A DNA stretch of 64,000 nt from a bacterium. GTDB taxonomy: Bacteria; Bdellovibrionota; UBA1018. The notes beneath the pieces were generated by a model. It ran no database searches and was not told where the DNA came from. It worked only from the letters and a program-made list of their open reading frames with translations. The DNA is taken from contig JAIEMT010000003.1 of the NCBI GenBank assembly GCA_019751945.1, forward strand, positions 98,993-162,992. Reading direction: 5' to 3'. The position numbers were made by a program, and so were the translations under genes. This document shows positions 8,109 to 17,479 of the stretch, piece after piece (the first letter of the stretch is position 1; every line of letters starts with the position of its first letter).

Positions 8109-9068
8109 TCAACTTCCGGGAGTTGCTGGCGGAGCTGCGGGAGTCGTCGGAGCCGTAGCACTGGTGCCACTTGCTGCCGGAGTACGAGGAGCATCGGTGC
8201 CCACAGGTGCCGGTGCAGAAGCGGAATCCAATGGCATCGGCGTCTCATTGAGCGGAGCTGGAACCGAGCTAGCTGACATATCAGCCGCCGGGTTTTGCTC
8301 TTCTTTGTTTGCCAACGGAGCCGCCTTATGAGGGCTATCATCTGGCATGTAGTAAAGAGTGAAGCCGGCAAAAATCTTATGCGGATTTCGAATCAGCTGA
8401 GGATTGTTGTGCCAAATCTTCTTCCACTTATGTTTCGTGCCGTAAACTTTGGTCGAAATCTTTCCAAGCGTGTCGCCGTGAACGATGTGATAGGCCTCGC
8501 CGTTGCGGTCAATGTGAACCGGATTCAACGGACGATCCAATTTCAAAATCATTCCATGCGAAACCGCGCTCGGGCTCGAAAGCTTGTCGCGATTCATTTC
8601 GTAAATTTTCTTCCACTGATAGAGGTCGCCATAAGTTTCAAATGCGATCTTCATCAACGTGTCGCCGTGTTGAACGGTGTAAGTGTCTGTCCCGCCGCTT
8701 GAGGCAACTTCGGGAGCAGGTGCTGGTTCAACTGGAGCAGGAGTTTCCGGACCAGGAGCCGGTGCCTGCTCTTCCACTGGAGGAGGGGTTGCCATTGCAG
8801 TCGCATCTGCAGGAGGAGCTTCTACCGGTGGAGGTGTTTCCATCGGCGGAGCTTCTGCAGTTTCCATAGGCAAAGCTTCGTCCGGCACAGGTTGAGATTC
8901 TGCCGAAGCGTCTGTTACGGGCGCTTCGTCTGTGGGAAGTGCGTCGGTCGAAGCTTCTGCAACAGGCACATCTTCAGCGCCTTCGCCCTCAGTGGTCTGA
9001 GACGAAGAACAAGCTGCGAGTCCTACTGCAAATCCAGCTCCGACTACGAGCAACCAACTGGTCTTCAT
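8109..9068 (-). CDS. lipoprotein with two LysM domains
   Basis: A 319-residue lipoprotein (lipobox LAAC, Cys20). After it comes a Pro/Glu/Ala-rich spacer of about 105 residues, then two LysM domains (about 128-177 and 192-241), each beginning with a HGDTL motif, and a Pro/Ala-rich tail. LysM domains bind peptidoglycan, so the protein probably spans from the outer membrane to the wall. The long acidic spacer could set that distance. GGAG lies ten bases before ATG 9068. It is transcribed toward the M48-like gene with a 68-bp gap and may be separately controlled. Confidence 0.88.
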   Translation of the reverse strand: MKTSWLLVVGAGFAVGLAACSSSQTTEGEGAEDVPVAEASTDALPTDEAPVTDASAESQPVPDEALPMETAEAPPMETPPPVEAPPADATAMATPPPVEEQAPAPGPETPAPVEPAPAPEVASSGGTDTYTVQHGDTLMKIAFETYGDLYQWKKIYEMNRDKLSSPSAVSHGMILKLDRPLNPVHIDRNGEAYHIVHGDTLGKISTKVYGTKHKWKKIWHNNPQLIRNPHKIFAGFTLYYMPDDSPHKAAPLANKEEQNPAADMSASSVPAPLNETPMPLDSASAPAPVGTDAPRTPAASGTSATAPTTPAAPPATPGS

Positions 9069-9266
9069 AGATGCGAATCTCCACTCCTCTGATCGGTGAG
9101 ACTCTGTAGGAACTTGATTATTTATTTCAAATTTAACAATTCCCTGAACTTATAACAGGGCCTGTGGGAGCCCAAAGCGATCTACTCACGCGATTCGACT
9201 CATAAATATTTTCAAAAATTGTTTGGTCCCTCGGCTCTCATTAGTTTGAGCAGCAAGGAGAAACCT

Positions 9267-9812
9267 ATGAAAAATCTGATTTTAGCTGTTCTTTTGTTAA
9301 GTTCCGTATCGTCTCTCGGCTGGGCTGCGGAGGGCACAAGCTCTTCCCAAGTCTCAGATCGCATGACCAACAAAGTGGGCATTTACTTGGGCGTGGGCGA
9401 TCCCGCTCCGACCTTGCTCGGGGTCAACGTGGCCTACAATGTTTTTGATTTCATGAGAGCCACTGCCGGATTTGGTCAGCTCACCACCACGTCGGGCATC
9501 GATCTCACCACCGGCAACACGACGCAAGCCAGCAGCACGACCATTGGTTTTGGATCGCGCTTCTTCGTTCCGGGATGGAGCTTGAGCCCCACCGCAGGAT
9601 TGCATTTCGCAAGCGTGAGTTACTCAGGCAACGGTTCCGTCACTGTCGGCGGATTTCAGAGATCTGGCAGTCACGTGTACGGCAGTCTCGGTGTGGACTA
9701 CCAAGCGAAGTCGGGTTTCAACGCCTCGGCTGGCATGACGATGTCGTTTGCATCCGGCGTAGGCACAGCCTTCTACGTCAACGCCGGCTGGTTCTTTGAC
9801 TGGCTGAGCTAA
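9267..9812 (+). CDS. outer-membrane beta-barrel protein
   Basis: A 181-residue protein beginning MKNLILAVLLLSSVSSLGWA with a cleavable signal peptide (cut after WAA). The remainder is made of alternating hydrophobic/polar strands with glycine and aromatic girdle residues, as in small outer-membrane barrels. The start at ATG 9267 has AAGGAG seven bases upstream; the longer in-frame reading from 9219 would bury the signal peptide. A strong terminator follows, so it is a single-gene unit. Function is unknown. Confidence 0.78.
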   Translation: MKNLILAVLLLSSVSSLGWAAEGTSSSQVSDRMTNKVGIYLGVGDPAPTLLGVNVAYNVFDFMRATAGFGQLTTTSGIDLTTGNTTQASSTTIGFGSRFFVPGWSLSPTAGLHFASVSYSGNGSVTVGGFQRSGSHVYGSLGVDYQAKSGFNASAGMTMSFASGVGTAFYVNAGWFFDWLS

Positions 9813-9828
9813 TTCAACACACCAGGTC

Positions 9829-9860
9829 AGAGGAGCGGGCTGAACGTCCGCTCCTCTTTC
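9829..9860 (+). terminator. rho-independent terminator after the barrel gene
   Basis: A 10-bp perfect stem (AGAGGAGCGG with CCGCTCCTCT) around a nine-base loop is followed by TTC TC, starting 17 bp after the stop at 9812. It ends the barrel transcript and separates it from the regulator gene at 9897. Confidence 0.8.
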
Positions 9861-9896
9861 TCAATTTCACTCAATTCATGATAGGCACAATCGTTT

Positions 9897-11792
9897 ATGA
9901 AAGCGCTCCTACAGAAAGCCTGGTCGCTTCGAATGAATCAACAGTTCGAAGAATTTCGCCTCGCGCTTGCCGATCTCAGACATCAGTTACAGATTCCACC
10001 CGGTAAACTTTCCGCTTCTTATCTGTCCTCTTTTTCAGAATTCTCTCAACGAGAACCTCGAATTGAATTTTACCTGTTGTTGGCTTCTCAAGCTCGCGCC
10101 GAGGGACAGGTGGCGGTTTCGAAATTCACCCTAGAAACTCTCGAATCTTTTTTTTCCGATAATGGAGAACAGGCTCCATTTCAATTCTACTTCCAGAAGG
10201 GTTTGAACCTCATCGTTGAGACCGATTATTCTGCAGCATTGGAAGTTTTTCTGACGGCACGCTTAAATACGACTCTACCTCACGAAAAAATCTACGCCCT
10301 GACCAACGCCCTTTTTTGCTTGGATTCCTTGGGACTCTCTCTTTCAAAAACAAGACAGGAACTCGAAGTGCTTCTAAAAACCAGCGGAATTGAAAAAGAA
10401 CTCACCCAAAGTGTTCTTTCCCAAATTCGGGCCTTCGACCTTCGAATTCATTTTCGGGAAGCCCAGTTTGAAAAAATATTTCGAACGAAAGAGGCGCCTC
10501 ATACGATTGTGGATCAAGCCAGTTACTTTCGCCTCTGGCTATCTGAATTGCCCTTTCACTCGTTTCAAAACTCTCTAGCAGCAGAACAGAGTGAGGAATT
10601 TTATCTTTCTTGCCCTTACTTTTATCAAAAGGCGTATCGACTCAGAACGCTGCAGGGAATTCTACATCCCACAGACCTGAGCGGATTTCGAGAGACGGAA
10701 TTCGCAGACCGTCTGTACCTGTGGACGTGGCGGTGGCTTTCGAATTCTGACAAATTTCCCATTCAGCGAATCATGTCGTTGCTTCGTGACTTTGATCTCA
10801 CTCACCTTGTGAGCCGGGTATCCGCCGAAGATTTTCAGATGGTTCGAAATTCGCTGATGTGGATGAGTTTGTTTGACCCTTCGAGCTTACCCGCCATTCG
10901 CCGAGTCATTCAATCGCTTCAACCCGGCAGAGCGCAGGACTATCCTGTTTTTGAATTTGAATCTTACATGCTCTCGTACTTTCTGGCACTTCGGGACCGC
11001 AGAGCGCAAGAAGCTCAAGATTTTAAGAAAGTTTTAATGAACCACCCGCTTTGGAAAGCCTCTTCCGTCTATTGGCCGGGACTTATCGAAAGCCTAGAAG
11101 GAAAATCAGATTCTAAGCTGCCTCTTCTCACGCGCTCCTTGAGGCAGCTCTTATTTGGCTCGTCTTCGGTGGAAGGCAAAGAACTGGTGATCAATCTCGA
11201 TACGGGTCAAATCACTTGGAGTAAAAGTTCCGTCCTCTCCTCCACCATGGCCGTGGCTTTCGATCTTCTCTACAAGAAAAATCAGGTGAGTTTCGATGAA
11301 CTCTGCTTTGCCTGCTTCGGAATCGCCCGGTTTGATTCGGTCATTCACAACTCAAAAGTATTCAACCTCCTTTCGCGAATGCGAGAAATCGCGCCATCCG
11401 GATTAAAACTCGGGACCAAGTCGGGAATGATCTACGCCTCCGGAGATTGGTCTGGAATTGGTTTCATCGGACTGCACTCTTCGGCGTCGAAACTTCGCGG
11501 TCAAACCGAGTGGAAAGATTTGATTAGCAAAAAGAGGGGGCCTTCTACGGCCGACTCTGAAACCGAGCGTTTTGTGAAACCTGCGCTCGTTCTAAAAAAA
11601 TTGGCGGGACAAAAAGAATTGAGCCGCGAAGAGCTCGAAGAACTGACAGGAAAATCTCGAAGTACAGCAAACCGCTTGATAGCCCGGTGGATCAAGCAAG
11701 GCGTCTTGATAAAAACTGGTAAAGCCAAGAATACGCGGTATATCGTTTGCTCGTCGGACAAAACTGGGGGAAGAGAACTGCATGAAAAATAA
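9897..11792 (+). CDS. large helical-repeat protein with winged-helix domains
   Basis: A 631-residue cytoplasmic protein, not assigned to a named family. The first 400 residues are helical and look like degenerate TPR-type repeats. At about 420-530 the pattern INLDTGQITW ... VSFDELCFACFG ... LLSRMREI resembles an OmpR/BTAD-type winged helix. The last 60 residues hold a second helix-turn-helix (ELSREELEELTGKSRSTANRLIARWIKQG). I read it as a regulator. Its 3' end overlaps the next gene by 11 bp, which ties it to the two secreted trypsin-fold proteins. A pure structural role cannot be excluded. Confidence 0.65.
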   Translation: MKALLQKAWSLRMNQQFEEFRLALADLRHQLQIPPGKLSASYLSSFSEFSQREPRIEFYLLLASQARAEGQVAVSKFTLETLESFFSDNGEQAPFQFYFQKGLNLIVETDYSAALEVFLTARLNTTLPHEKIYALTNALFCLDSLGLSLSKTRQELEVLLKTSGIEKELTQSVLSQIRAFDLRIHFREAQFEKIFRTKEAPHTIVDQASYFRLWLSELPFHSFQNSLAAEQSEEFYLSCPYFYQKAYRLRTLQGILHPTDLSGFRETEFADRLYLWTWRWLSNSDKFPIQRIMSLLRDFDLTHLVSRVSAEDFQMVRNSLMWMSLFDPSSLPAIRRVIQSLQPGRAQDYPVFEFESYMLSYFLALRDRRAQEAQDFKKVLMNHPLWKASSVYWPGLIESLEGKSDSKLPLLTRSLRQLLFGSSSVEGKELVINLDTGQITWSKSSVLSSTMAVAFDLLYKKNQVSFDELCFACFGIARFDSVIHNSKVFNLLSRMREIAPSGLKLGTKSGMIYASGDWSGIGFIGLHSSASKLRGQTEWKDLISKKRGPSTADSETERFVKPALVLKKLAGQKELSREELEELTGKSRSTANRLIARWIKQGVLIKTGKAKNTRYIVCSSDKTGGRELHEK

Positions 11793-13188
11793 AATCGTTG
11801 GGCTGCTCTTTCTTTTTTCTACACCAGCCTTCGCCTACGATTTCGTAAAAATTTATTCAGGACCTTGCTCGGCGCCATCGCGCCCGGGTACTGGCATCGG
11901 ATTCAAAAAAGGTGGCAAATCTTACGTCATTACTTCTCAAATTGCTGTCGCTCCCGAAGGCTGTCAGTGGATCGCCACTCAGTCCATTCCAAAAAAGGAA
12001 GTAAAGATTGTTGCCTCAGATTGGGGTACGGGACTTGCGCTTCTCTCGACTGAGGCCACCCCTGAGTTTGATTCCTGGGTGGACTGGGATGATTTACAAA
12101 AACAAATCGTCATAGATTCCTCCGGAACCGGTGGAATGTCGGTAAAAACAATAGGCTATCCCTCGCAAAGCGCTCTGCCCGTCACCGATGCTCGCGGAGT
12201 GATTTTGGTCGACGTATCCAATCGAACTTTTATTCCTCAGATTCCTTCTGTCATCGAAATCTTAGGAGCGCACGCCGATCGCGCCATGGTGGGGTCTCTC
12301 GTTGCGGATGAAACAAATCACTGGCTGGGCGTGCTCTCTCAAGAATACTTAGTCCTGAATAAAAAGGGCGCCACTCTTCCGATGGAATGGGGAGCGGATA
12401 GTGTTCAGGAAAATCAAATTCAAACTCATCTCTTAGTGACTCCAGCAAAAGCGGTGACGGACTGGACCAACTCGATTCTCAACGGCACTCGGCCCACTCT
12501 CACTCGGGTTGAAGGTGGCTCGGGCAAAACAAAAATTTTAGCAGGGTCTCTGATTTTTACAGAAGACTGCACACACTCCGGAAAAACGGGCGGGGACCCG
12601 ACATTAGAACCAATTGGAGGCACGGACCCGGTCGGAATTGGTGGAGACATCGACGTGGTCGGTTCCTGCGCGACTTGGATTGATCTCGCTCCGGCAAGCG
12701 CTCAAAATCCCGTTTTACCGCAACAAAAATCTTGGCACGACCGAACGGTTGCGAGCCTCAGCAGTGGAAAAGGGGTTTCCAGAATCTTCATCCACCGAGA
12801 TGCTTCCAACTCTATTTTGATTCACTCGTTCGGATCCATTGAACAGTACTTCAAAATCTTTTCAACGACGGACGCTGAAGCAGTGGTCTTTGCTCCAAAC
12901 AGTGCTCATGCGAACGCAAAAAAAGCCCAGGACTACATCCGAGACTCTCGTCGATTTATGTTGTTCATCAGCGATCTGGATTACGCATTTATTGCGCGCA
13001 TCGACAACCTCCTCACCGTTCTTCAGTCCGAGCAGAGGGGGTACGTGAAAGCTTCTGACTTCGAGAGCCTCCTGGATAAGAATGGGACTTACAAGATTTC
13101 CATCGCATCCCTTTCAAAGAACTATCCGAACATTATTCCGGGCTTTCTCAGCTACGTACAAGTCATAGGAAAGACACTCCCTCCATGA
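11782..13188 (+). CDS. secreted trypsin-fold protein without catalytic triad (paralog 1)
   Basis: A 468-residue protein with a signal peptide (cleavage after AFA). Residues 35-190 follow the trypsin-like fold: GTGIGFKKGGKSYVITSQIAV, SDWGTGLALLS and RAMVGSLVADETNHWLGVLS. At the three active-site positions it has Ile54 for His, Gly84 for Asp and Val170 for Ser, so it should have no protease activity. The C-terminal 280 residues are unassigned. It overlaps the regulator gene (11 bp) and the next paralog (4 bp, ATGA), so all three are probably one transcript. It shares the SDWGxGLALL motif with the next gene. Confidence 0.68.
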   Translation: MKNKIVGLLFLFSTPAFAYDFVKIYSGPCSAPSRPGTGIGFKKGGKSYVITSQIAVAPEGCQWIATQSIPKKEVKIVASDWGTGLALLSTEATPEFDSWVDWDDLQKQIVIDSSGTGGMSVKTIGYPSQSALPVTDARGVILVDVSNRTFIPQIPSVIEILGAHADRAMVGSLVADETNHWLGVLSQEYLVLNKKGATLPMEWGADSVQENQIQTHLLVTPAKAVTDWTNSILNGTRPTLTRVEGGSGKTKILAGSLIFTEDCTHSGKTGGDPTLEPIGGTDPVGIGGDIDVVGSCATWIDLAPASAQNPVLPQQKSWHDRTVASLSSGKGVSRIFIHRDASNSILIHSFGSIEQYFKIFSTTDAEAVVFAPNSAHANAKKAQDYIRDSRRFMLFISDLDYAFIARIDNLLTVLQSEQRGYVKASDFESLLDKNGTYKISIASLSKNYPNIIPGFLSYVQVIGKTLPP

Positions 13189-14651
13189 AACTCCTTCTCG
13201 CACTCCTTTTTCTGAGCAGCTCCGTATACGCAATTCCTCCAGCCCAGCAGCCCATTCGAAAGAGCGTTGTAAAACTGGAATCAAGAGCGGTTGGAAATCC
13301 TCAGATCTGGAAAGGCAGCGCCATGCTTTTCGAAAACCAGGGGACTGTTTACGCCATCACCTCAGACCACGTCGTACTTCACGGAAACGAAATGGGAAGC
13401 GGACAGAAAATTGAGCACACCCTTTGGAACAAAGATGTCGGCTTACTAAACGCAGAATATCTCGTCTCCGACTGGGGAGCGGGGCTAGCGCTTTTAAAAG
13501 TTCCTTCCATGAAACCTTTCACCGGAATGGCTTCGCTTCAAGAACTGAATGCAATTCCTGCAGAAGACGCCCCCGTCCGGGCTTACGGATTTCCATTCAA
13601 CTCTCAAGTGCTCTTAGGAGACATTGCGAGTAAGTTTTTTGCCTGGCGAGAAGTTCAGATCTTTGCTTCGAATAAGAAGGTCATGGAAATCACTGCCTCT
13701 TACGGCGAGTTTGGAATGAGTGGTGGACCTGTTTTTACAGATGATTGGAAATTCTCGGGCCTTCTCTCCCATCTTGTTTTTTCACTCCCACAAAAAGGAA
13801 ATCCCTCTAAAGAACAGATTCCAGCAGCGGGAATTTGGGATCCCCTCACTGTAGTTCCGGACAATTCTCTCTTAGCGATACCAGCTCCGTTTATTTTGGA
13901 TTGGCTCAACCGCTATTTTCAAAACCCGTCGCAGTTTCAAGTTTACTTTTTTCAACCCCCCTTTCGACAACTCGAGAGCCTCTCTTTCCCAGACATGGAG
14001 CAGATCTACACAGGACCAGTTCACCTTTCCTCGGGTAACGAAGGGGTTTTGTTTTTTGTAGAAAGTCGCCCTCGTTCCGCGCTTTACCCAGACCCTTCAG
14101 GCTTCTTTCAGAGTCTTGTTACAATGCAAACCGCTAAAATAACGGATAGCGGACGAATTTTCTTTAGACAACGATCTGCTGACTGCCCCAAGGATCGATG
14201 CTGGCGGGGGAGCTGGAGGATCAGAAAATTCAACGAGCTCATCAGTTCTCTCAACGACCCTGGGTATGAACCGATTGCTCAGATTTCTTCTCCCATCAAC
14301 TACGATCTCGAAAAACTTTCCAAAGCCTTCTCGGAAACCGGCAAGAACTTGAAAAGTGCATTGGGCAGTTTCCGTTGTGAAAAAACCGACCAGAACTGCT
14401 TGGAGCTGGAACAGATCTTTGAAGACCTCGTAGAAATGACCATCACCGATTGGATGGACCCCTTCCTTCATTACAAGAGTAATCCTCCCGAGCCCGCCTG
14501 GACGGCGCTCCGTGCAGCCGACATCGAATTTCTCTTAAGCTCTCCCACTTACAAACCCCGATGGGCAGAATTCGATAAAAAATACCCCAGCTACGTCATT
14601 CGAAAAGCGTTGGAAAAACTGCGTGACCTGATGGCGCAAAACATTCCCTAA
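13185..14651 (+). CDS. secreted trypsin-fold protein with partial triad (paralog 2)
   Basis: A 488-residue secreted protein (signal peptide MKLLLALLFLSSSVYA). The N-terminal domain keeps His62 (ITSDHVV) and the Ser179 nucleophile (FGMSGGPVF) of trypsin-like proteases, but the usual Asp before LALL is Gly100 (SDWGAGLALLKV). Activity is doubtful unless Asp96 substitutes. The C-terminal 270 residues contain several cysteines (DCPKDRCW, CEKTDQNCLELE) and no known domain. It is the last gene of the unit and is followed by an inverted repeat at the stop codon. Confidence 0.7.
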   Translation: MKLLLALLFLSSSVYAIPPAQQPIRKSVVKLESRAVGNPQIWKGSAMLFENQGTVYAITSDHVVLHGNEMGSGQKIEHTLWNKDVGLLNAEYLVSDWGAGLALLKVPSMKPFTGMASLQELNAIPAEDAPVRAYGFPFNSQVLLGDIASKFFAWREVQIFASNKKVMEITASYGEFGMSGGPVFTDDWKFSGLLSHLVFSLPQKGNPSKEQIPAAGIWDPLTVVPDNSLLAIPAPFILDWLNRYFQNPSQFQVYFFQPPFRQLESLSFPDMEQIYTGPVHLSSGNEGVLFFVESRPRSALYPDPSGFFQSLVTMQTAKITDSGRIFFRQRSADCPKDRCWRGSWRIRKFNELISSLNDPGYEPIAQISSPINYDLEKLSKAFSETGKNLKSALGSFRCEKTDQNCLELEQIFEDLVEMTITDWMDPFLHYKSNPPEPAWTALRAADIEFLLSSPTYKPRWAEFDKKYPSYVIRKALEKLRDLMAQNIP

Positions 14652-14671
14652 TCGACTCAGCTGAATCGATT
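14650..14671. repeat. interrupted palindrome at the end of the protease-like unit
   Basis: AATCGA and TCGATT flank TCAGCTGA, itself a palindrome, with one mismatch on each side. It starts on the stop codon of the preceding gene. There is no T-run after it, so it could be a weak terminator, an RNA-stabilising hairpin or an operator for the lipoprotein gene at 14740. Confidence 0.4.
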
Positions 14672-14739
14672 CATAAACATTTATCGAAAGTGGTTCGATC
14701 GCTCGCCCTTGGTAAAAATTTTTCAAGGAGATCGAAATC

Positions 14740-15513
14740 ATGAAATATCTAATGGCAGTAGTTTCAGTTTTATTTGCAGCGAGCTGTTCGACTATCAAAG
14801 TGGAACGCGATCGGGTGGAAGAAATTCGTCGCGTGGCGGTGGTCGGGTTTGACGTGAAGCAAGAAGTTCCCCCAGGTCTCGAAGGCCTTTTCGGCTCGTC
14901 CCCTAAGCCGGATACGCCGTTTGCACAGACCAAAGTCCTAGGCTTTGCCGAAGAGCGGGACCATTCCTCTAGAATGTATTCGGAACTCGAAAAGCAGCTT
15001 CAAAAAGAATTGAAGTGGCAAATCAAAGATCGCCGGGCTGTTGCCGATCAAGCCATTTATAAAAAGCTCTTCGAGAAAAACACGCAAGGGCTCCAGAACC
15101 GTCCGATCGTGAATGAAAACATTCAGATCTACGGAACTACAGGCATCTTGGACGCTTGGCCCATTCAACGCATGAGCTCAAGTGAACGCCAACAGCTCTG
15201 CAAAGATTTAGGGGTCGACGCCATTGTTGTCGCCGATATCAACGTCGCTGTTCGAAATGGGGGCGGACTGAAGAAACTGATTGGCGCGGGCGATTTCAAG
15301 CCCCAAGCCACCCTCGTTTTCTCGGTCTACACGGCCGACCGCAATGAACCGGTTTGGCAAGATTCCGCTGCACGGGGTGAGGAAGAAGAAGGCACCGGTC
15401 ACATGTTGGGAATTACCAATCAAAAAGCGCTGGACCAGAAAACGGTACTAGCAGCACAGAGCGCGTATCAAAAACTCTTCGCTCGATTCAAAGAAGAGAC
15501 CGCGAGGAAATAA
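14740..15513 (+). CDS. lipoprotein of unknown function
   Basis: A 257-residue lipoprotein (lipobox FAASC, Cys16) with AAGGAG ten bases before the ATG. The mature protein has an alpha/beta layout: RRVAVVGFDVKQE near the N-terminus, a central LCKDLGVDAIVVADINV strand-helix unit and a final strand ATLVFSVYTADRNEPVWQDSA. This order (nucleotide-independent, strand AVVxF, then GVDAIVxG) resembles CsgG/TolB-N-like periplasmic lipoproteins; I treat that as a hint only. It converges with the kinase gene with no gap between stop codons. Confidence 0.7.
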   Translation: MKYLMAVVSVLFAASCSTIKVERDRVEEIRRVAVVGFDVKQEVPPGLEGLFGSSPKPDTPFAQTKVLGFAEERDHSSRMYSELEKQLQKELKWQIKDRRAVADQAIYKKLFEKNTQGLQNRPIVNENIQIYGTTGILDAWPIQRMSSSERQQLCKDLGVDAIVVADINVAVRNGGGLKKLIGAGDFKPQATLVFSVYTADRNEPVWQDSAARGEEEEGTGHMLGITNQKALDQKTVLAAQSAYQKLFARFKEETARK

Positions 15514-16248
15514 TTACAGCAGCGCTGCTTGCTGTTGGGGAGAAGCCGATCTTCCGACATTGGCGGACATTGGCTTCTCCAAAAACAGGTCTCGCTGATC
15601 GATCGTGTTGATGATCTGCTGAGTGAGCTGATTGAAGTCGTTCGGGTTGTTTAAGAAATCCAAGTTATCGCTGTCGATGATGAGCTTCTTACCCAAATCG
15701 TAGTTATGCATCCAGTCATCATAGTACCGATTCAAATCACAGAGGTAGTCTTCGGGAATATTCTTTTCATAGTCCCGACCGCGTAGTGCAATACGCTCCT
15801 GCAATTTCGGAAGCGATTTGCGCAAATAAATGATCACATCCGGCGGACTTAAGAAGCTGGTCATTACTTCGTAAAGATCGAGATAATTGCGATAATCTCG
15901 CTCTTCCATATAGCCCTGCTCGAAAAGATTTCTCGCAAAGATGTTGGCATCTTCATAGAGGCTGCGGTCTTGAATCGCGCTCTCCGTGCCCAAAGAAATT
16001 TGTTGGTGCGCTTTAAAGCGATTATTTAAAAAGAAAATCTGCAATGGGAATGCCCATCGCGACATATCTCTATAAAAATCAGCAAGATAAGGATTTGCTG
16101 CTACTGCTTCGAAATGCGCTTCCCAACCGAAGTGTCGAGAGAGCATGTGAGTCAACGTCGTCTTTCCAGTACCGATGTTGCCCGCAATCGCGACGAAAAT
16201 TTTACCGTTGGTGCCTTGGCCGTTCGTTCCTTGAATCAAACTACTCAC
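15514..16248 (-). CDS. deoxynucleoside kinase
   Basis: Salvage kinase that phosphorylates deoxynucleosides using ATP. The 244-residue product has Walker A GNIGTGKTT near residue 23, the DRS motif (IQDRSLYEDANIF) and the LID arginines (RIALRGRDYEKNI), as in dGK/dAK-type enzymes. Substrate specificity cannot be read off. The start chosen is GTG 16248, preceded by a long G-run that can act as ribosome site; an in-frame TTG at 16284 would add 12 residues encoded partly by that G-run. The gene stands alone and converges with the lipoprotein gene. Confidence 0.88.
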   Translation of the reverse strand: MSSLIQGTNGQGTNGKIFVAIAGNIGTGKTTLTHMLSRHFGWEAHFEAVAANPYLADFYRDMSRWAFPLQIFFLNNRFKAHQQISLGTESAIQDRSLYEDANIFARNLFEQGYMEERDYRNYLDLYEVMTSFLSPPDVIIYLRKSLPKLQERIALRGRDYEKNIPEDYLCDLNRYYDDWMHNYDLGKKLIIDSDNLDFLNNPNDFNQLTQQIINTIDQRDLFLEKPMSANVGRSASPQQQAALL

Positions 16249-16348
16249 GTAAATCCCCCCCCCAGGAAAATCAAAGAAACTCAAGATAGTCCAAAAAATT
16301 TAGAAAAGCCATCTTCCAAAACGGAATGCTTACGGATAAGCATGAAGA

Positions 16349-17479
16349 ATGAGTCAAATTCCAGAATCAGCAAACAAGGGCTTAGAGAATATCATTGCGT
16401 GCACCAGTGAGATCAGTACGATTCACGATGTCACACTTCTTTATCGCGGTTACACGATCGAAGATTTAGCAGCCAATATTGGCTTTGAAGAATGCATCTC
16501 TCTACTCTGGAATAGCGATCTTCCCAACGCTTCGCAGCTCACTGAGTTGAAGAAAAAGATTTCGGAAAATCAAAAACTTCCGGCAGAAATGACACCGATC
16601 CTCGAGATGATTGCGAAGGCGCAGGGACACTCGATGGCAAAACTGCGCACCGCGGTTTCCTACTTTGGAATGCTCGATACAAAAGCAGAAGACATTACGA
16701 TTCCGGCCATCAAAGAAAAAGCCACCCGACTCACTGCGGCTCTGGGGACCATCGTCGCAGCCATCTCTCGCCTCGAGCAGGGCCAAAAGCCCGTCGCACC
16801 GGTGGCTGGAAAAACGATTGCTTGGAATTTCTTGAACATGATTCGTGGCAAGGAGCCGACTCCTGAAGAAGAAAAACTCTTCGACACGGCGTTGGTGTTG
16901 CATGCCGACCATGAATTGAACGCGTCGTCATTCACTGCTCGCGTTGTAGCTTCGACCACCAGCGATTATTACAGTGACATCACGGCAGCGATCGGTTCGT
17001 TAAAAGGCCCGCTCCACGGCGGTGCCAACGAAGCAGTCATGATCATGCTGAAAGAAATCGGTTCTTACGCAAAAGTCGATGCCTTCATCGACGACGCCGT
17101 GAACGCGAAGAAAAAAGTGATGGGCATTGGTCACCGCGTTTATAAGAATGGCGATCCGCGCGCGAAGATTTTGAAGGAGCTCTCGCTTCAAACCTGTAAA
17201 AAAGCAGGCCTCGAAGACTTCCATAAAATGTTGGTTCGCATTCAAGAACAAATGGAAGCAAAGAAGGGCCTCATGCCAAACGTCGACTTCTACAGCGGTC
17301 TGGTTTACACCGCTCTGGGACTGCGTCCGCGCGACTTCACGCCGATCTTTGCGGTCAGCCGAATTTCGGGTTGGACTGCGCAAGTGCTCGAGCAATATGC
17401 GAACAACCGCATCTATCGCCCGAGAGCTTTCTACGTTGGACCGCTCGACAAGAAAGTCAAACCGCTCGCTCAGCGTTAA
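16349..17479 (+). CDS. gltA: citrate synthase
   Basis: Condenses acetyl-CoA and oxaloacetate. The 376-residue length and layout fit the shorter, Gram-positive/archaeal-type citrate synthases. Catalytic regions are intact: LHADHELNAS, GPLHGGANE (His), GIGHRVYKNGDPRA (His) and VDFYSG (Asp). 2-Methylcitrate synthase belongs to the same family and cannot be strictly excluded, but no prp genes are nearby. The stop codon overlaps the convergent gene's stop. Confidence 0.92.
   Translation: MSQIPESANKGLENIIACTSEISTIHDVTLLYRGYTIEDLAANIGFEECISLLWNSDLPNASQLTELKKKISENQKLPAEMTPILEMIAKAQGHSMAKLRTAVSYFGMLDTKAEDITIPAIKEKATRLTAALGTIVAAISRLEQGQKPVAPVAGKTIAWNFLNMIRGKEPTPEEEKLFDTALVLHADHELNASSFTARVVASTTSDYYSDITAAIGSLKGPLHGGANEAVMIMLKEIGSYAKVDAFIDDAVNAKKKVMGIGHRVYKNGDPRAKILKELSLQTCKKAGLEDFHKMLVRIQEQMEAKKGLMPNVDFYSGLVYTALGLRPRDFTPIFAVSRISGWTAQVLEQYANNRIYRPRAFYVGPLDKKVKPLAQR

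Noticed and set aside
9132-9151. Hairpin CCCTG/CAGGG in the gap before the barrel gene as a terminator
   Set aside because: Only 5 bp of stem and no gene ends nearby on either strand.
15518-15529. Palindrome AGCAGCGCTGCT at the kinase 3' end as a terminator
   Set aside because: It encodes the last residues of the kinase and has no T-run of useful length.
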